A stretch of DNA of 64,000 bases from Bradyrhizobium sp. 200 (GCF_023100945.1 NZ_CP064689.1:8662001-8726000); one strand, 5' to 3'; shown: positions 53,166 through 63,515, counted from the stretch's first letter. Notes: generated from the sequence alone by a model not told the origin. Made by a program: numbers and translations.

Positions 53166-53951
53166 TTACGTCGCATAGTCGGGCTCCTTGCGATCCAGCA
53201 TGCGCTTCAGCGCATCGAAATGCCGCTGGGCAGGCGTGGGGCCCTTGTAGAGATGATCGTCCCGGTAATCGCGCTGGGTCTTTTCCACCACGGCGGTCGG
53301 AAGCTGCTTCAGTTTCTGTCCCGTCCACATGGCGTAAATCTGCACCTGCGCGGCACGCTCGACGTAGTAGAGCATGTCGTAGGCTGCCGCGACGGTCTGC
53401 CCGACCGTGGAGATGCCGTGATTGGCCATGAACAGCACGGTCTTGTCGCCGATGACTTTTGCGAGCCGCGCGCCTTCGGCAGGATCGAGCGCCGGGCCGG
53501 TATATTCGTCGTCATAGGCGATGGCGCCCGACAGCCCGACCTCGGTCTGGCCGATCTCCTTGATGCGGGGGTCTTCGAGCCGCGTCAGCGCGCTGGCGTG
53601 CGGCATGTGGGTGTGAAACACCGCCTTCGCCTGCGGCAGCGCCTTGTGGATCGGCGCATGGATGCAATAGCAGGAGCGCTCCACCTCGCCTTCGCCGCGC
53701 TTGACCTCACCGTCGTCGATGCCGACTTCCATGAAGCAGGAAGCCGTGACCTCGGACCAGTGCGTGCCGAACGGGATCTGGTAGTAGCGATCCGTGCTAT
53801 CAGGCACCACGAAGGTCAGATGGTTGAAGATGCCTTCGGAAAATCCCTGGATGAAGGCCAGCCGGTGCGCGGCCGCGAGGTCGACCCGCGCCTGCCATTG
53901 CTCGGCGCTGACATTGTCCTGAAGCGATTTTGGCGAAACCCTGAACTGCAT
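53166..53951 (-). CDS. Class II aldolase/adducin family protein
   Basis: A 261-residue zinc-dependent enzyme of the aldolase II fold. The metal site HTHMPHASALTR and GNHGISTVGQTV is clear; the Glu-containing first part GIFNHLTFVVP is the substrate phosphate-binding region. Members include fuculose and ribulose phosphate aldolases, but this long form is often an uncharacterised 3-hydroxy acid enzyme. ATG 53951 has GGGAGA upstream; codons before are open but unsupported. Confidence 0.88.
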   Translation of the reverse strand: MQFRVSPKSLQDNVSAEQWQARVDLAAAHRLAFIQGFSEGIFNHLTFVVPDSTDRYYQIPFGTHWSEVTASCFMEVGIDDGEVKRGEGEVERSCYCIHAPIHKALPQAKAVFHTHMPHASALTRLEDPRIKEIGQTEVGLSGAIAYDDEYTGPALDPAEGARLAKVIGDKTVLFMANHGISTVGQTVAAAYDMLYYVERAAQVQIYAMWTGQKLKQLPTAVVEKTQRDYRDDHLYKGPTPAQRHFDALKRMLDRKEPDYAT

Positions 53952-54103
53952 CAGCTTTCTCCCTGATCCGCTATGATGCCTGCCCCTCGGCGGAGGCATT
54001 GACGGCTGTTATGCCGGGCATTGTAGCGCAATCCGGCGCTGGCGGCGGCTGAAATTGCGGCGGGCCTGCCATCCCACTTTGCGGGCTCTAATTTGCACGG
54101 ATA

Positions 54104-54190
54104 CGTAGCCCGGATGGAGCGAAGCGCAATCCGGGATCGCTCACGCCGCGTGCACTTTCCCGGATTTCGCTGCGCTCCATCCGGGCTACG
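54104..54190. repeat. GTAGCCCGGATGGAGC palindrome before the aldolase gene
   Basis: CGTAGCCCGGATGGAGC (54104-54120) pairs exactly with GCTCCATCCGGGCTACG (54174-54190), while the inner segments GAAGCGCAATCCGGG and CCCGGATTTCGCTGC pair with mismatches. It lies between lysK and the aldolase gene, both read leftward. Confidence 0.9.
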
Positions 54191-54230
54191 AACTGGGTCC
54201 CTGCGCACTAGGCAGGGACGACGGAGAGAG

Positions 54231-56055
<1,825 letters not shown>

Positions 56056-56060
56056 CCGCG

Positions 56061-56972
56061 TCAGAACGGACTGATGGAAAAATACCGCAGCCACAGATCG
56101 GTGAAGCGGCCTTTTTCCCAGAGCCGGAACAGCGCCCAGTTCAGCGACGTCCGCAGCAGATCGTTGCCCTTGCGGACCGCGATGCCGATGCCCTCGCCGA
56201 AATAGCGGCTCTCGACAAAGGGTCCGCCCGAGAAGGCGCAGCATTCGGCCGAATCGGTGCCGTTGATCCAGAACGCCAGCGAGATCGCGTCGCCGAAGAT
56301 GAAGTCGACCTCGTTCCGCCGCAGCGCCAGCCGCAGCGCATCGTCGTTCGGGTAGGACTTGATCTCGGCGTCGGTGAACATCGCCTTCAGATAGGCCTCG
56401 TGCGAGGTGCCGGCGATGGCGCCGACCTTCTTGCCTTCGAGATATTCCGGGCGGATCTCCGGCATGACAGCGTCGCGCCGCGACACGAAGCGCGCCGGCG
56501 CGCGGTAATAGGGATCAGTGAAATCGAGCCTGGCGCGCAGGGCCGGTGTCACCGCCATCGAGGCGATGATGGCGTCGCCGCGATTGCTCGATATCGCATC
56601 GACCAGCGTCTCGAACCGGCGCATCTGGATGGTGCAGGAAATCTTGATCTCGTCGCAGAGCGCGCGCGCCAGATCGACATTGAAGCCGGCGGGATTGCCG
56701 TCGGCACCGGTGAAGTTGAACGGTGGGTAGTCGGTTTCGGTCAGGAACCGGATCACGGTGAGGCGCGACATGTCCGGCCGGTCCGGACGCCGCCGCGGGT
56801 CCCAGAACCCAGGCACCGCCTGCGGGGCCGCCTCGACCGCCGGGCGGGGCTGGGTTTGCGCCGCGGCACCGCCAACCGCTATCAATGCGGACACGATCGA
56901 CAACCCGGCCAGCCAGGCGCTGATGGTGCGATGCAGTCTTGCATTGGTTAACGCGGCGGTAAGATATGGCAT
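56061..56972 (-). CDS. ABC transporter substrate-binding protein, family 3
   Basis: A 303-residue periplasmic binding protein with a signal peptide ending near AAAQTQ and a Pro-rich linker. The SBP_bac_3 domain starts IRFLTETDYPPFNFTGADGN, has GFNVDLARALCDEI and ends before RLWEKGRFTDLWLRYF; it binds polar amino acids. Two Cys pairs (CDEIKISC and ECCAF) may form disulfides. Start: ATG 56972; a TTG at 56981 is less likely. No transporter genes are nearby. It stands alone upstream of a palindrome. Confidence 0.88.
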   Translation of the reverse strand: MPYLTAALTNARLHRTISAWLAGLSIVSALIAVGGAAAQTQPRPAVEAAPQAVPGFWDPRRRPDRPDMSRLTVIRFLTETDYPPFNFTGADGNPAGFNVDLARALCDEIKISCTIQMRRFETLVDAISSNRGDAIIASMAVTPALRARLDFTDPYYRAPARFVSRRDAVMPEIRPEYLEGKKVGAIAGTSHEAYLKAMFTDAEIKSYPNDDALRLALRRNEVDFIFGDAISLAFWINGTDSAECCAFSGGPFVESRYFGEGIGIAVRKGNDLLRTSLNWALFRLWEKGRFTDLWLRYFSISPF

Positions 56973-57063
56973 CTTCGGCAATGCTTGCGGAATTTCATGG
57001 CCTTATAGACCATCCGGCCCGCGATGCGAGGGCCGTTTTACAGCTTTTGGCGTGCCTGGCCGC

Positions 57064-57657
57064 TCAGAGATAGCGCTTCAAATCCTTGGCGGCTTCCTCC
57101 GGCGTCCGTTTCAGGTTGAAGGGCGCTACGAAATGGCCGTCGCGATCCATCAGGTAGATCAGCGCGGTATGGTCCATGGTGTAATCGCCGTCCTTGAGCG
57201 GGACCTTCCTGGCATAGACCCGGTAAGCCGAAATCACCTTGGCCACCGCCGCAGGCTCGCCGGTCAGCCCCTTCAAATGCGGGTCGAAGCTGGAGAGATA
57301 ATCCTTCATCGCGGCGGCCGTGTCGCGCTCGGGATCGACGGATACGAACCAGGCGTTGACCTTGTCGGCGTCCGCGCCCATCGCCTTCAAGACCTCTGAA
57401 ATCTCGAACAGCGAGGTCGGGCAAACATCCGGGCAATGGGTGAAGCCGAAGAAGATCAGCGTCGGCTTGCCCTTCAAATTCTGCTCGGTGACGGTCTGGC
57501 CAGCCTGGTCGGTCAGTTGAAAGGGCCCGCCGATCGCCGCCGGCGCGGTCACGGTGCGCAGGCCGCCCAGCGCCCACAGCATGATCACCAGCCCGACCAC
57601 GAGGCTTGTGGCGAAGGCAGCGATAATCACCAGCGGGCGGATCGTCCGGTCCATCAT
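57064..57657 (-). CDS. SCO1/SenC copper chaperone
   Basis: A 197-residue protein with one N-terminal membrane helix (IIAAFATSLVVGLVIMLWAL) and a thioredoxin-like periplasmic domain. GFTHCPDVCPTSLFEI carries the CxxxC copper site, and the His ligand is in YTMDHTALIYLM. SCO1 takes copper to the CuA site in CoxB. It lies far from the cox operon at the other end of the window, on the same strand, and follows a small membrane protein gene by 19 bp. Confidence 0.95.
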   Translation of the reverse strand: MMDRTIRPLVIIAAFATSLVVGLVIMLWALGGLRTVTAPAAIGGPFQLTDQAGQTVTEQNLKGKPTLIFFGFTHCPDVCPTSLFEISEVLKAMGADADKVNAWFVSVDPERDTAAAMKDYLSSFDPHLKGLTGEPAAVAKVISAYRVYARKVPLKDGDYTMDHTALIYLMDRDGHFVAPFNLKRTPEEAAKDLKRYL

Positions 57658-57676
57658 CGATTTCCTTTTCGCCGTA

Positions 57677-57871
57677 TCAGAAGCAGGCCGAGATGCCGGC
57701 GGCGATCATCTCGAAAAACACCGCAGTGCCGTAATGGAACCACAATGCCGCCGCGCCGAGCACGGCCAGCGCGCCGAGGCCGGCGGCGCTCCAGACGATC
57801 ATGGACGCCACCCTGCCCTGCGGCCGAGCGGCCGTCATCGTGCCTTGGTGGGTGGAAATCGGCTGAGCCAT
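57677..57871 (-). CDS. Small single-span membrane protein upstream of SCO1
   Basis: A 64-residue protein ending in one long hydrophobic helix (MIVWSAAGLGALAVLGAAAL and WFHYGTAVFFEMIAAGISACF beyond). Two starts are possible: ATG 57871 (MAQPISTHQG) or ATG 57838, which has AAGG before it and gives 53 residues. Not recognised with certainty; a similar small protein precedes SCO1 in related genomes as I recall. It is presumably co-transcribed with SCO1 and may join copper or oxidase assembly. Confidence 0.6.
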   Translation of the reverse strand: MAQPISTHQGTMTAARPQGRVASMIVWSAAGLGALAVLGAAALWFHYGTAVFFEMIAAGISACF

Positions 57872-58056
57872 GCGTTTCAGATAGGGCCAGTTCCCGGAGC
57901 AGGCAAGCGGAATGGCCGCGCCCGACATCACGTCATGCGGAGGGGCAAGCTGGGCGGGAGGCGTACGAAAAGCAAATGGCCGGGACATCTGCGCGAGGAC
58001 GCGCTTCGCTTTTGCCCGGCCACGACGTCACTTTTCGCCGAAACGGCCGCCCTGGT

Positions 58057-58521
58057 TCAGCGCGGCTTATTGGAGGAGGCTTGCGCGTCGAGGTAGCAGG
58101 GCTTGTACATCGCCTGCAACTGCTTGCCGCGCAGAAAGATCATGTTCCGGGTCAGGCCGCCGCGCGCGGCAATCCACTTCCGGACCGGCGGCGGATACAT
58201 CGAATACAGCATGTGGGTTGCTTCAGCGTTGGTGACGGCGCGGCCGTTGGCGCCGAAGTCCCAGGCGGCATGGAAGCCGAGATTGGCGTGCGAGGTCACG
58301 CAGATCCGGTCATGGGGAACCGCGCCGAGGACGATGGTGCAGGCCGAGGCGCACAGGCCATCGATGATGACGGTTTCGCCCGAGGTGCGCAGGCCCTGGT
58401 ACTTGTCGACATAGGTGCCGATCCGGCCGCCACGATCATCGGCTATCCGCACTACGGCCTGGCTCGCCCCTACTCCCGCCAGCAGCAGCACCGCGGCAAG
58501 CAACCCCGTCAGCAGCTTCAT
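58057..58521 (-). CDS. Exported ClpP-like protein with CASAC motif
   Basis: A 154-residue protein with a signal peptide (LLTGLLAAVLLLAGVGASQA). The mature part has IDGLCASACTIVLGAV and, 25 residues after the Ser, a His in NLGFHAAWD. This spacing equals the Ser-His distance of ClpP, and the motif is shared with the protein at 27586-28386. It lacks SPGG. It is probably a periplasmic member of the COG3904-like group. Function unknown. Stands alone on the minus strand. Confidence 0.7.
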   Translation of the reverse strand: MKLLTGLLAAVLLLAGVGASQAVVRIADDRGGRIGTYVDKYQGLRTSGETVIIDGLCASACTIVLGAVPHDRICVTSHANLGFHAAWDFGANGRAVTNAEATHMLYSMYPPPVRKWIAARGGLTRNMIFLRGKQLQAMYKPCYLDAQASSNKPR

Positions 58522-58809
58522 ATCCCAGCCCCAGTCGAAGAAATGTCGAAACCGAATCTGATCGTCTCAGTGATGCAAGACAGGATGTAGCGTCGTTTGA
58601 GATCGTGATTTTGTCTAGGCAGCGAACGCTGTTCAAATCAAATTCAAATTAAGTGTTGCCGGGCCGCTGCACCCTCCACGCGCATAGGTCCCAAACTGGA
58701 ACAAACAACCTTTCCGAAGTGTCGACGCGGTCACAGACAGGAACCCATTTGTCGTTGACCGCGCGCGAGGACGCGGGCTTGAATCAAAAATAACACGGGG
58801 GAGGAAACG
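58522..58809. other. Intergenic region of 288 bp, no gene seen
   Basis: The stretch between the exported ClpP-like gene and the FAD-dependent dehydrogenase holds an AT-rich patch (TCAAATCAAATTCAAATTAAG at about 58634-58653, given here for orientation as TCAAA repeats) and no recognisable repeat or operator. It must include divergent promoters. Confidence 0.4.
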
Positions 58810-60468
58810 ATGGCTGATGACGCAGACGTAATCGTGGTCGGCGGTGGCCTGGCCGGGCTGGTCGCGGCAACCGAAATCGCAGATGCCGGCAAGCGCGTCA
58901 TCGTCGTCGACCAGGAGGGTGAGCAAAGCCTTGGCGGACAAGCCTTTTGGTCGTTCGGCGGGCTCTTCCTGGTGGACTCGCCCGAACAGCGCCGGCTCGG
59001 CATCAAGGATTCCTACGATCTCGCACTGCAGGACTGGATGGGGACCGCGGGCTTCGACCGCGACGACGATCATTGGCCGAAGCGTTGGGCGGAAGCCTAT
59101 GTGGCGTTCGCGGCCGGCGAAAAGCGCGACTGGCTGCGCGCCATGGGACACCGTATCTTTCCGGTGGTCGGCTGGGCCGAGCGCGGCGGCTATGACGCGA
59201 TGGGCCACGGCAATTCAGTGCCGCGCTTTCACGTCACCTGGGGCACCGGCCCCGGCATTGTCGAGCCGTTCGAGCGCCGCGCGCGCGAGGCCGAGAAGAG
59301 CGGCCGGCTAATGTTCAAGTTCCGCCACCGCGTCGACACACTTGTGATGACGAACGGCGCAATCGAGGGCGTCGGCGGTTCGATCCTCGAGCCCGATGCC
59401 GTCGAACGCGGCAAGAGCTCCTCGCGCAAGATCGTCGGCGACTTTACGCTGCGCGCGCCGGCGGTGATCGTTGCTTCCGGCGGCATCGGCGGCAATCACG
59501 AGATGGTCCGGCAAAACTGGCCGAAGCGCCTGGGCGAGCCACCGAAATTCATGATCTCCGGCGTGCCTGAACATGTCGACGGACGCATGATCGGAATTAC
59601 GGAAGCCGCCGGCGCGCGGCTGATCAACCGCGACCGGATGTGGCATTACGTCGAAGGCATCCGAAACTGGAATCCGATCTGGCCACGGCACGGCATCCGC
59701 ATCCTGCCCGGCCCATCCTCGATGTGGTTCGACGCCACGGGCAAGCGGCTGCCCGCGCCGCTGTTCCCGGGCTCCGACACGCTCGGCCAACTGCACTACA
59801 TCATGTCGACCGGCTACGATTATTCCTGGTTCATCCTGACCCAGAGCATCATCAAGAAGGAGTTTGCGCTCTCCGGCTCCGAGCAGAACCCCGACCTCAC
59901 CGGCAAGAGCTGGCGCATGACGATCAAGCGCGCCACCAACAAGGGCGCCCCCGCACCGGTGGAAGCGTTCAAGCAGAACGGTGCCGACTTCATTGTGCGC
60001 GACAATCTCGCCGACCTCGTCAGCGCGATGAACGCGCTTTCAGGACATGACCTGCTCCAGCACGATCGCATCAAGTCACAGATCGAGGCGCGCGACCGTG
60101 AGATCACAAATCCTTACGTCAAGGATGCGCAGGTGATGAACCTGCACAATGCGCGCCGCTATATAGGCGACAAGCTGATCCGCACCGCCAGGCCGCATCG
60201 CATTCTCGACCCCGAGCACGGCCCGCTGATCGCAGTCAAGCTCAACATCCTGACGCGGAAGACGCTGGGCGGCTTCGAGACCGATCTCGACTCGCGCGTG
60301 TTCGGCAGGGGCGGCGAGATCATCCGGGGACTTTATGCCGCAGGCGAAGCCGCCGGCTTCGGCGGCGGCGGCGTGCACGGCTACCGTTCGCTGGAAGGCA
60401 CCTTCCTTGGCGGCTGTCTGTTCTCGGGGCGAAATGCGGGACGCGCGGCGGCGAAGGCCGCTGGCTAG
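58810..60468 (+). CDS. FAD-dependent dehydrogenase (KstD/FrdA-like)
   Basis: A 552-residue flavoprotein. The N-terminal Rossmann motif is VIVVGGGLAGLVAATEIADA, followed by an acidic residue near 35; the C-terminal GEAAGFGGGGVHGYRSLEGT closes the FAD site. This is the fumarate reductase/3-ketosteroid dehydrogenase type, with many substrates possible; no signal peptide, so it is cytoplasmic. GGAGG precedes the ATG at 58810. It is 91 bp before a RidA gene, perhaps in one unit, where imine by-products could be cleared. Confidence 0.85.
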   Translation: MADDADVIVVGGGLAGLVAATEIADAGKRVIVVDQEGEQSLGGQAFWSFGGLFLVDSPEQRRLGIKDSYDLALQDWMGTAGFDRDDDHWPKRWAEAYVAFAAGEKRDWLRAMGHRIFPVVGWAERGGYDAMGHGNSVPRFHVTWGTGPGIVEPFERRAREAEKSGRLMFKFRHRVDTLVMTNGAIEGVGGSILEPDAVERGKSSSRKIVGDFTLRAPAVIVASGGIGGNHEMVRQNWPKRLGEPPKFMISGVPEHVDGRMIGITEAAGARLINRDRMWHYVEGIRNWNPIWPRHGIRILPGPSSMWFDATGKRLPAPLFPGSDTLGQLHYIMSTGYDYSWFILTQSIIKKEFALSGSEQNPDLTGKSWRMTIKRATNKGAPAPVEAFKQNGADFIVRDNLADLVSAMNALSGHDLLQHDRIKSQIEARDREITNPYVKDAQVMNLHNARRYIGDKLIRTARPHRILDPEHGPLIAVKLNILTRKTLGGFETDLDSRVFGRGGEIIRGLYAAGEAAGFGGGGVHGYRSLEGTFLGGCLFSGRNAGRAAAKAAG

Positions 60469-60559
60469 TAGCTGCATCGGTGCAATCGATGCAAATAACG
60501 CAGTGGCGCATAAGGCATGAGCGCGCTAAGAAACCGCCGCCCCTCATCAGGAGAACAAC

Positions 60560-60910
60560 ATGACCATCCAGCGCTTCGAAACCGGACCTCGCATGAGCCA
60601 GGTCGTCGTCCACGGCAACACCGTCTATCTGGCGGGCGTCGTCGCCGGCAAGGCTGCCGGCAAGAGCGTGACCGAACAGACGCAGGACATCCTTTCGATC
60701 ATCGACGGCCATCTCGCCAAGGCAGGCACCGACAAGTCGAAGCTGCTGTCGGCCACGATCTACATCACCGACATGAAGACGTTCCCCGAGATGAACGCGG
60801 TGTGGGACGGTTGGGTGTCGGCCGGCAACACGCCGGCGCGCGCCACCGTCGAGGCCAAGCTCGCGGCGCCGCAATACAATGTCGAGATCATGGTGGTCGC
60901 GGCGAAGTAA
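60560..60910 (+). CDS. RidA-family protein
   Basis: A 116-residue member of the YjgF/YER057c/UK114 group. RidA hydrolyses reactive enamine/imine intermediates; the catalytic Arg is expected in the ARATVEAKLAAP segment near residue 96, where the family has RxxVxVxxLP. Sequence VVVHGNTVYLAGVVAGKAAG and QTQDILSIIDGHLAKAG fit well. CAGGAG is upstream. It follows the FAD-dependent dehydrogenase, which suggests that enzyme makes an unstable imine, but this is inference. Confidence 0.9.
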   Translation: MTIQRFETGPRMSQVVVHGNTVYLAGVVAGKAAGKSVTEQTQDILSIIDGHLAKAGTDKSKLLSATIYITDMKTFPEMNAVWDGWVSAGNTPARATVEAKLAAPQYNVEIMVVAAK

Positions 60911-60978
60911 GCCGTCCGCCGCACGGCGTCTCGTTGCCCCGGATTGCACGCGCAGTCCGGGGCATTTTCATGCGCATC

Positions 60979-62142
60979 TCACGCGCGGATCCTTGCGCCG
61001 CCGACATCGCCGACATCGGCCTGAAGCCACCGGGCGATCCGGCGCCAGGAATGGCCCAGGGCGTTGCGCCCCATGAAAAGACTGAGGTGACCGCACGGCT
61101 CGCAGGCCCGTTCCAGCCACGCCGGCCGCGTGCCTAGCAGTCCCGCGGTGGCGAACGCCTGATCGCGCGGGACGACGATGTCGTCCGCTCCGGCCAGCAG
61201 GAAGACCGGGACGCCTACCTCGGCGAGATCGATCCTGCGGCCGAGCGCGACGAAGCGGCCTCCAGCGATCAGGTTCTGCCGGAACACCTGGTCGGTCACC
61301 TCGAGATAATAGGTCCCCGGCAGGTCCAGCGTGGCACGATCCCAGCGCTCGAAACGATCCAGCAGCATCTGCGCCTCGTCCGATCCATCGCCGAGATTCC
61401 GTTGCAGCACGGCTTCCACGTCGCGCCGGCTGAACGGAATGTTCCAGAACCTGAGCATGTGCTCGCCGCTGACGATGCCGTCGCCCTGCTGCACCATCTG
61501 CTCGAAAGCCTGATGCGGAAGTGCGGCGACCATCTTCGAGAGCTCTGACGGCGTGGAGATGTCGACGGGGGCGCCGGCGAGCACGAGCCGCCGCACCTTG
61601 CCGGGAAAACGCGCGGCATAGACCAGCGACAGCCATCCGCCCTGACACAGGCCGACCAGATCGACCGGCGCGCCGATCTCATCGATCGCCACGTTGAGAT
61701 CGGCCAGATAATTATCGATCGACAGATAGCGCATCTCCGGCGTGGCTGAGCGCCAGTCGGGAACATAGATCCGGTTCACGCCGTCTTTCTGCAGCGCCTC
61801 GACCAGGCTATGGCCCGGCGCGAAGTCCGCGATCAGCGCACCGTGCAGCGCATAGGGCGCGCAGACGACAACCGGCTGCTGCGCTGAATCACCGCGCGAA
61901 AACTCCCGCAGCCGCATCGACGGAAGCTCCAGCATCACCGCATTTGGCGTGGTCCAGGCCAGCGGCTCCTGCTCCGGCGCAGGCGAAGGCGCGGGCTTCG
62001 GATCGGCGAACCATTGCGCGTAAGAGTGCAGCGCCAATCGCGTGGCTTCCAGCGGCCACAGCCAGACCTGTTGCGCCCAGTCGGCGCTTGCATGCTGCTC
62101 CGGTGTCTTGTTTTTCTCTGCCACCGATTGATCGCCCCACAT
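60979..62142 (-). CDS. PhaC-like alpha/beta hydrolase with nucleophilic Cys
   Basis: About 387 residues from ATG 62142 (a TTG at 62202 is also open). The fold is alpha/beta hydrolase with the nucleophile box VGLCQGGWLSL, in which Cys replaces Ser as in PHA synthases. Asp and His follow in LLAGADDIVVP and EPCGHLSLFMG. Class I PhaC proteins are near 600 residues, so this is a short relative that lacks most of the N-terminal domain. It may be a PHA-related transferase or depolymerase. Stands alone on the minus strand. Confidence 0.72.
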   Translation of the reverse strand: MWGDQSVAEKNKTPEQHASADWAQQVWLWPLEATRLALHSYAQWFADPKPAPSPAPEQEPLAWTTPNAVMLELPSMRLREFSRGDSAQQPVVVCAPYALHGALIADFAPGHSLVEALQKDGVNRIYVPDWRSATPEMRYLSIDNYLADLNVAIDEIGAPVDLVGLCQGGWLSLVYAARFPGKVRRLVLAGAPVDISTPSELSKMVAALPHQAFEQMVQQGDGIVSGEHMLRFWNIPFSRRDVEAVLQRNLGDGSDEAQMLLDRFERWDRATLDLPGTYYLEVTDQVFRQNLIAGGRFVALGRRIDLAEVGVPVFLLAGADDIVVPRDQAFATAGLLGTRPAWLERACEPCGHLSLFMGRNALGHSWRRIARWLQADVGDVGGARIRA

Positions 62143-62261
62143 GACAAGGACGTCGAGATCATGCTTGTACGCCAAATCCGGCGCAGGCCCCAGCCCGATC
62201 AATGGTCACGCTCGCGCGATTGCGGAGCGGCGGACCCGCAAAATCGAAATCCGTGATCTCC

Positions 62262-62281
62262 GAGGTCAAATCCTTGACCTC
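62262..62281. promoter_or_regulatory. Palindrome between the PhaC-like and SnoaL-like genes
   Basis: GAGGTCAA-ATCC-TTGACCTC is an exact dyad, and CTCCGAGGT occurs twice at 21-bp spacing (62258-62266 and 62279-62287). It lies 120 bp upstream of the leftward ATG and 79 bp upstream of the rightward one. The combination suggests an operator or a leader hairpin. Confidence 0.45.
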
Positions 62282-62359
62282 CGAGGTAATCGATCGGCCC
62301 GGGCGAACCTTCGATAGTGCGTTCAGCCGATCCATCCGGCACCATCGAAGGAGAGCAAC

Positions 62360-62722
62360 ATGACCGATCACAAGACCGTCGCGAGCCGCTATATCGATCT
62401 GTGGAACGAGCGCGCGCCCGCCCGCCGCCGCGAGATGCTGGCGGCGAACTGGACGGCAGACGCAAGATACATCGACCCCCTGATGAGCGGCGATGGCCAT
62501 GACGGCGTCGACGCGCTGATTGCAGGCGTGCAGCAGCGCTTTCCGGATTTCAGGTTCACGCTGATCGGCGAGCCCAATGGCTTTGGGGACCACGTCCGCT
62601 TCTCCTGGGGACTTGGTCCCGAAGGCGGCGACAGCCCGATCAAGGGCACGGATTTCGCCGTGCTCAGCGACGGCCGCATCCGCAGTATCACCGGGTTCCT
62701 GGATCAGGTACCGGCGGCGTAA
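62360..62722 (+). CDS. SnoaL-like (NTF2 superfamily) protein
   Basis: A 120-residue small protein with the SnoaL pattern: VASRYIDLWNERAPARRREM, ANWTADARYIDPLM, GVDALIAGVQQRFPDF, then ADS-like strands and VLSDGRIRSITGFLD. Members are polyketide cyclases, isomerases or binding proteins; the substrate is unknown. AGGAG lies before the ATG at 62360. It is divergent from the PhaC-like gene and precedes the sigma factor. Confidence 0.85.
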   Translation: MTDHKTVASRYIDLWNERAPARRREMLAANWTADARYIDPLMSGDGHDGVDALIAGVQQRFPDFRFTLIGEPNGFGDHVRFSWGLGPEGGDSPIKGTDFAVLSDGRIRSITGFLDQVPAA

Positions 62723-62734
62723 TCGAAATATTTC

Positions 62735-62764
62735 GGGAACCTCTTTTCCCTTGCCGCATCCAAC
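62735..62764 (+). promoter_or_regulatory. ECF-type promoter of the sigma factor gene
   Basis: The 30-base region starts GGGAACCT and ends CATCCAAC, 27 bases before the ATG at 62792. The same two end blocks, in a 30-base frame, occur at 63486-63515 before the next gene. The first block contains the GGAAC typical of ECF -35 elements. Confidence 0.65.
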
Positions 62765-62791
62765 CCCAATACCCTGTTATTGGTGGACATC

Positions 62792-63478
62792 ATGCGTCAG
62801 GCACACATACCGCAAATCGCGCCCGTCGGATCCGGCGATGCCGAGCTGGTGCGGCGGGCGCTGGCCCGCGACGAGGCTGCGATCCGCACCATCATGCAGG
62901 CGAACAACCGCAGGCTCTATCGCCTCGCCCGCGGCATCCTGCGCAATGATGGCGAGGCCGAGGACGTGGTGCAGGAAGCCTACGTCCGCGCCTTCACGCA
63001 TCTGGAAAACTTTCGCGGCGATTCCAGCCTGTCGACCTGGCTGTCGCGGATTGCGATGAACGAGGCGCTGGGGCGTCTTCGCCGCCAGCGGCCGGGCGTC
63101 GACATCGACTCATTGCCGCAGGGCGCGCTCGAAGCCCAAATCATTCAGTTTCCTCTCGCCGCCGGCGATGATCCGGAAAAATCCATGGCCCAGCGTGAAA
63201 TCCAGCATGTCGTCGAGCATGCCATCGACGAATTGCCGGAGGCGTTTCGTCTCGTCTTCATCACCCGAATCATCGAAGGCATGAATGTGGAAGAGACCGC
63301 CGAAATTCTTGAGCTGAAGCCGGAGACGGTGAAGAGCCGGCTGCACCGCGCCCGCAGCATGCTGCGCGACATCGTCGAGAAGAAGATCGGCCCCGTGGTG
63401 ATGGAAGCATTTCCCTTTGCCGGCCGGCGCTGCGAGCGGCTGACGGACGCGGTGTTGAAGCGGCTGGGGTTCAATTAA
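62792..63478 (+). CDS. ECF-type RNA polymerase sigma factor
   Basis: A 228-residue sigma factor with region 2 (RRLYRLARGILRNDGEAEDV, then VQEAYVRAFTHLENFRG) and region 4 (DELPEAFRLVFITRIIEGMN and ILELKPETVKSRLHRARSML), joined by a linker; region 3 is absent, as in ECF sigmas. The basic tail after residue 205 is longer than usual. ATG 62792 is used; a TTG at 62780 is possible. No anti-sigma gene adjoins it. The promoter motif it shares with the DUF4142 gene points to self-control. Confidence 0.92.
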   Translation: MRQAHIPQIAPVGSGDAELVRRALARDEAAIRTIMQANNRRLYRLARGILRNDGEAEDVVQEAYVRAFTHLENFRGDSSLSTWLSRIAMNEALGRLRRQRPGVDIDSLPQGALEAQIIQFPLAAGDDPEKSMAQREIQHVVEHAIDELPEAFRLVFITRIIEGMNVEETAEILELKPETVKSRLHRARSMLRDIVEKKIGPVVMEAFPFAGRRCERLTDAVLKRLGFN

Positions 63479-63485
63479 CTTTTTC

Positions 63486-63515
63486 GGGGACCTTTGCCCG
63501 CTCCCGTCATCCAAC
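63486..63515 (+). promoter_or_regulatory. ECF-type promoter of the DUF4142 gene
   Basis: A 30-base region starting GGGGACCT and ending CATCCAAC, identical to the sigma gene motif at 20 of 30 positions, with the matches packed in the two end blocks (7 of 8 and 8 of 8). It lies 54 bases before the ATG of the DUF4142 gene, just 8 bases past the sigma stop. Confidence 0.65.

Noticed and set aside
57015..57039. CGGCCC/GGGCCG hairpin followed by TTTT
   Set aside because: The T-run lies on the plus strand, but both flanking genes are on the minus strand, so it cannot end either transcript.
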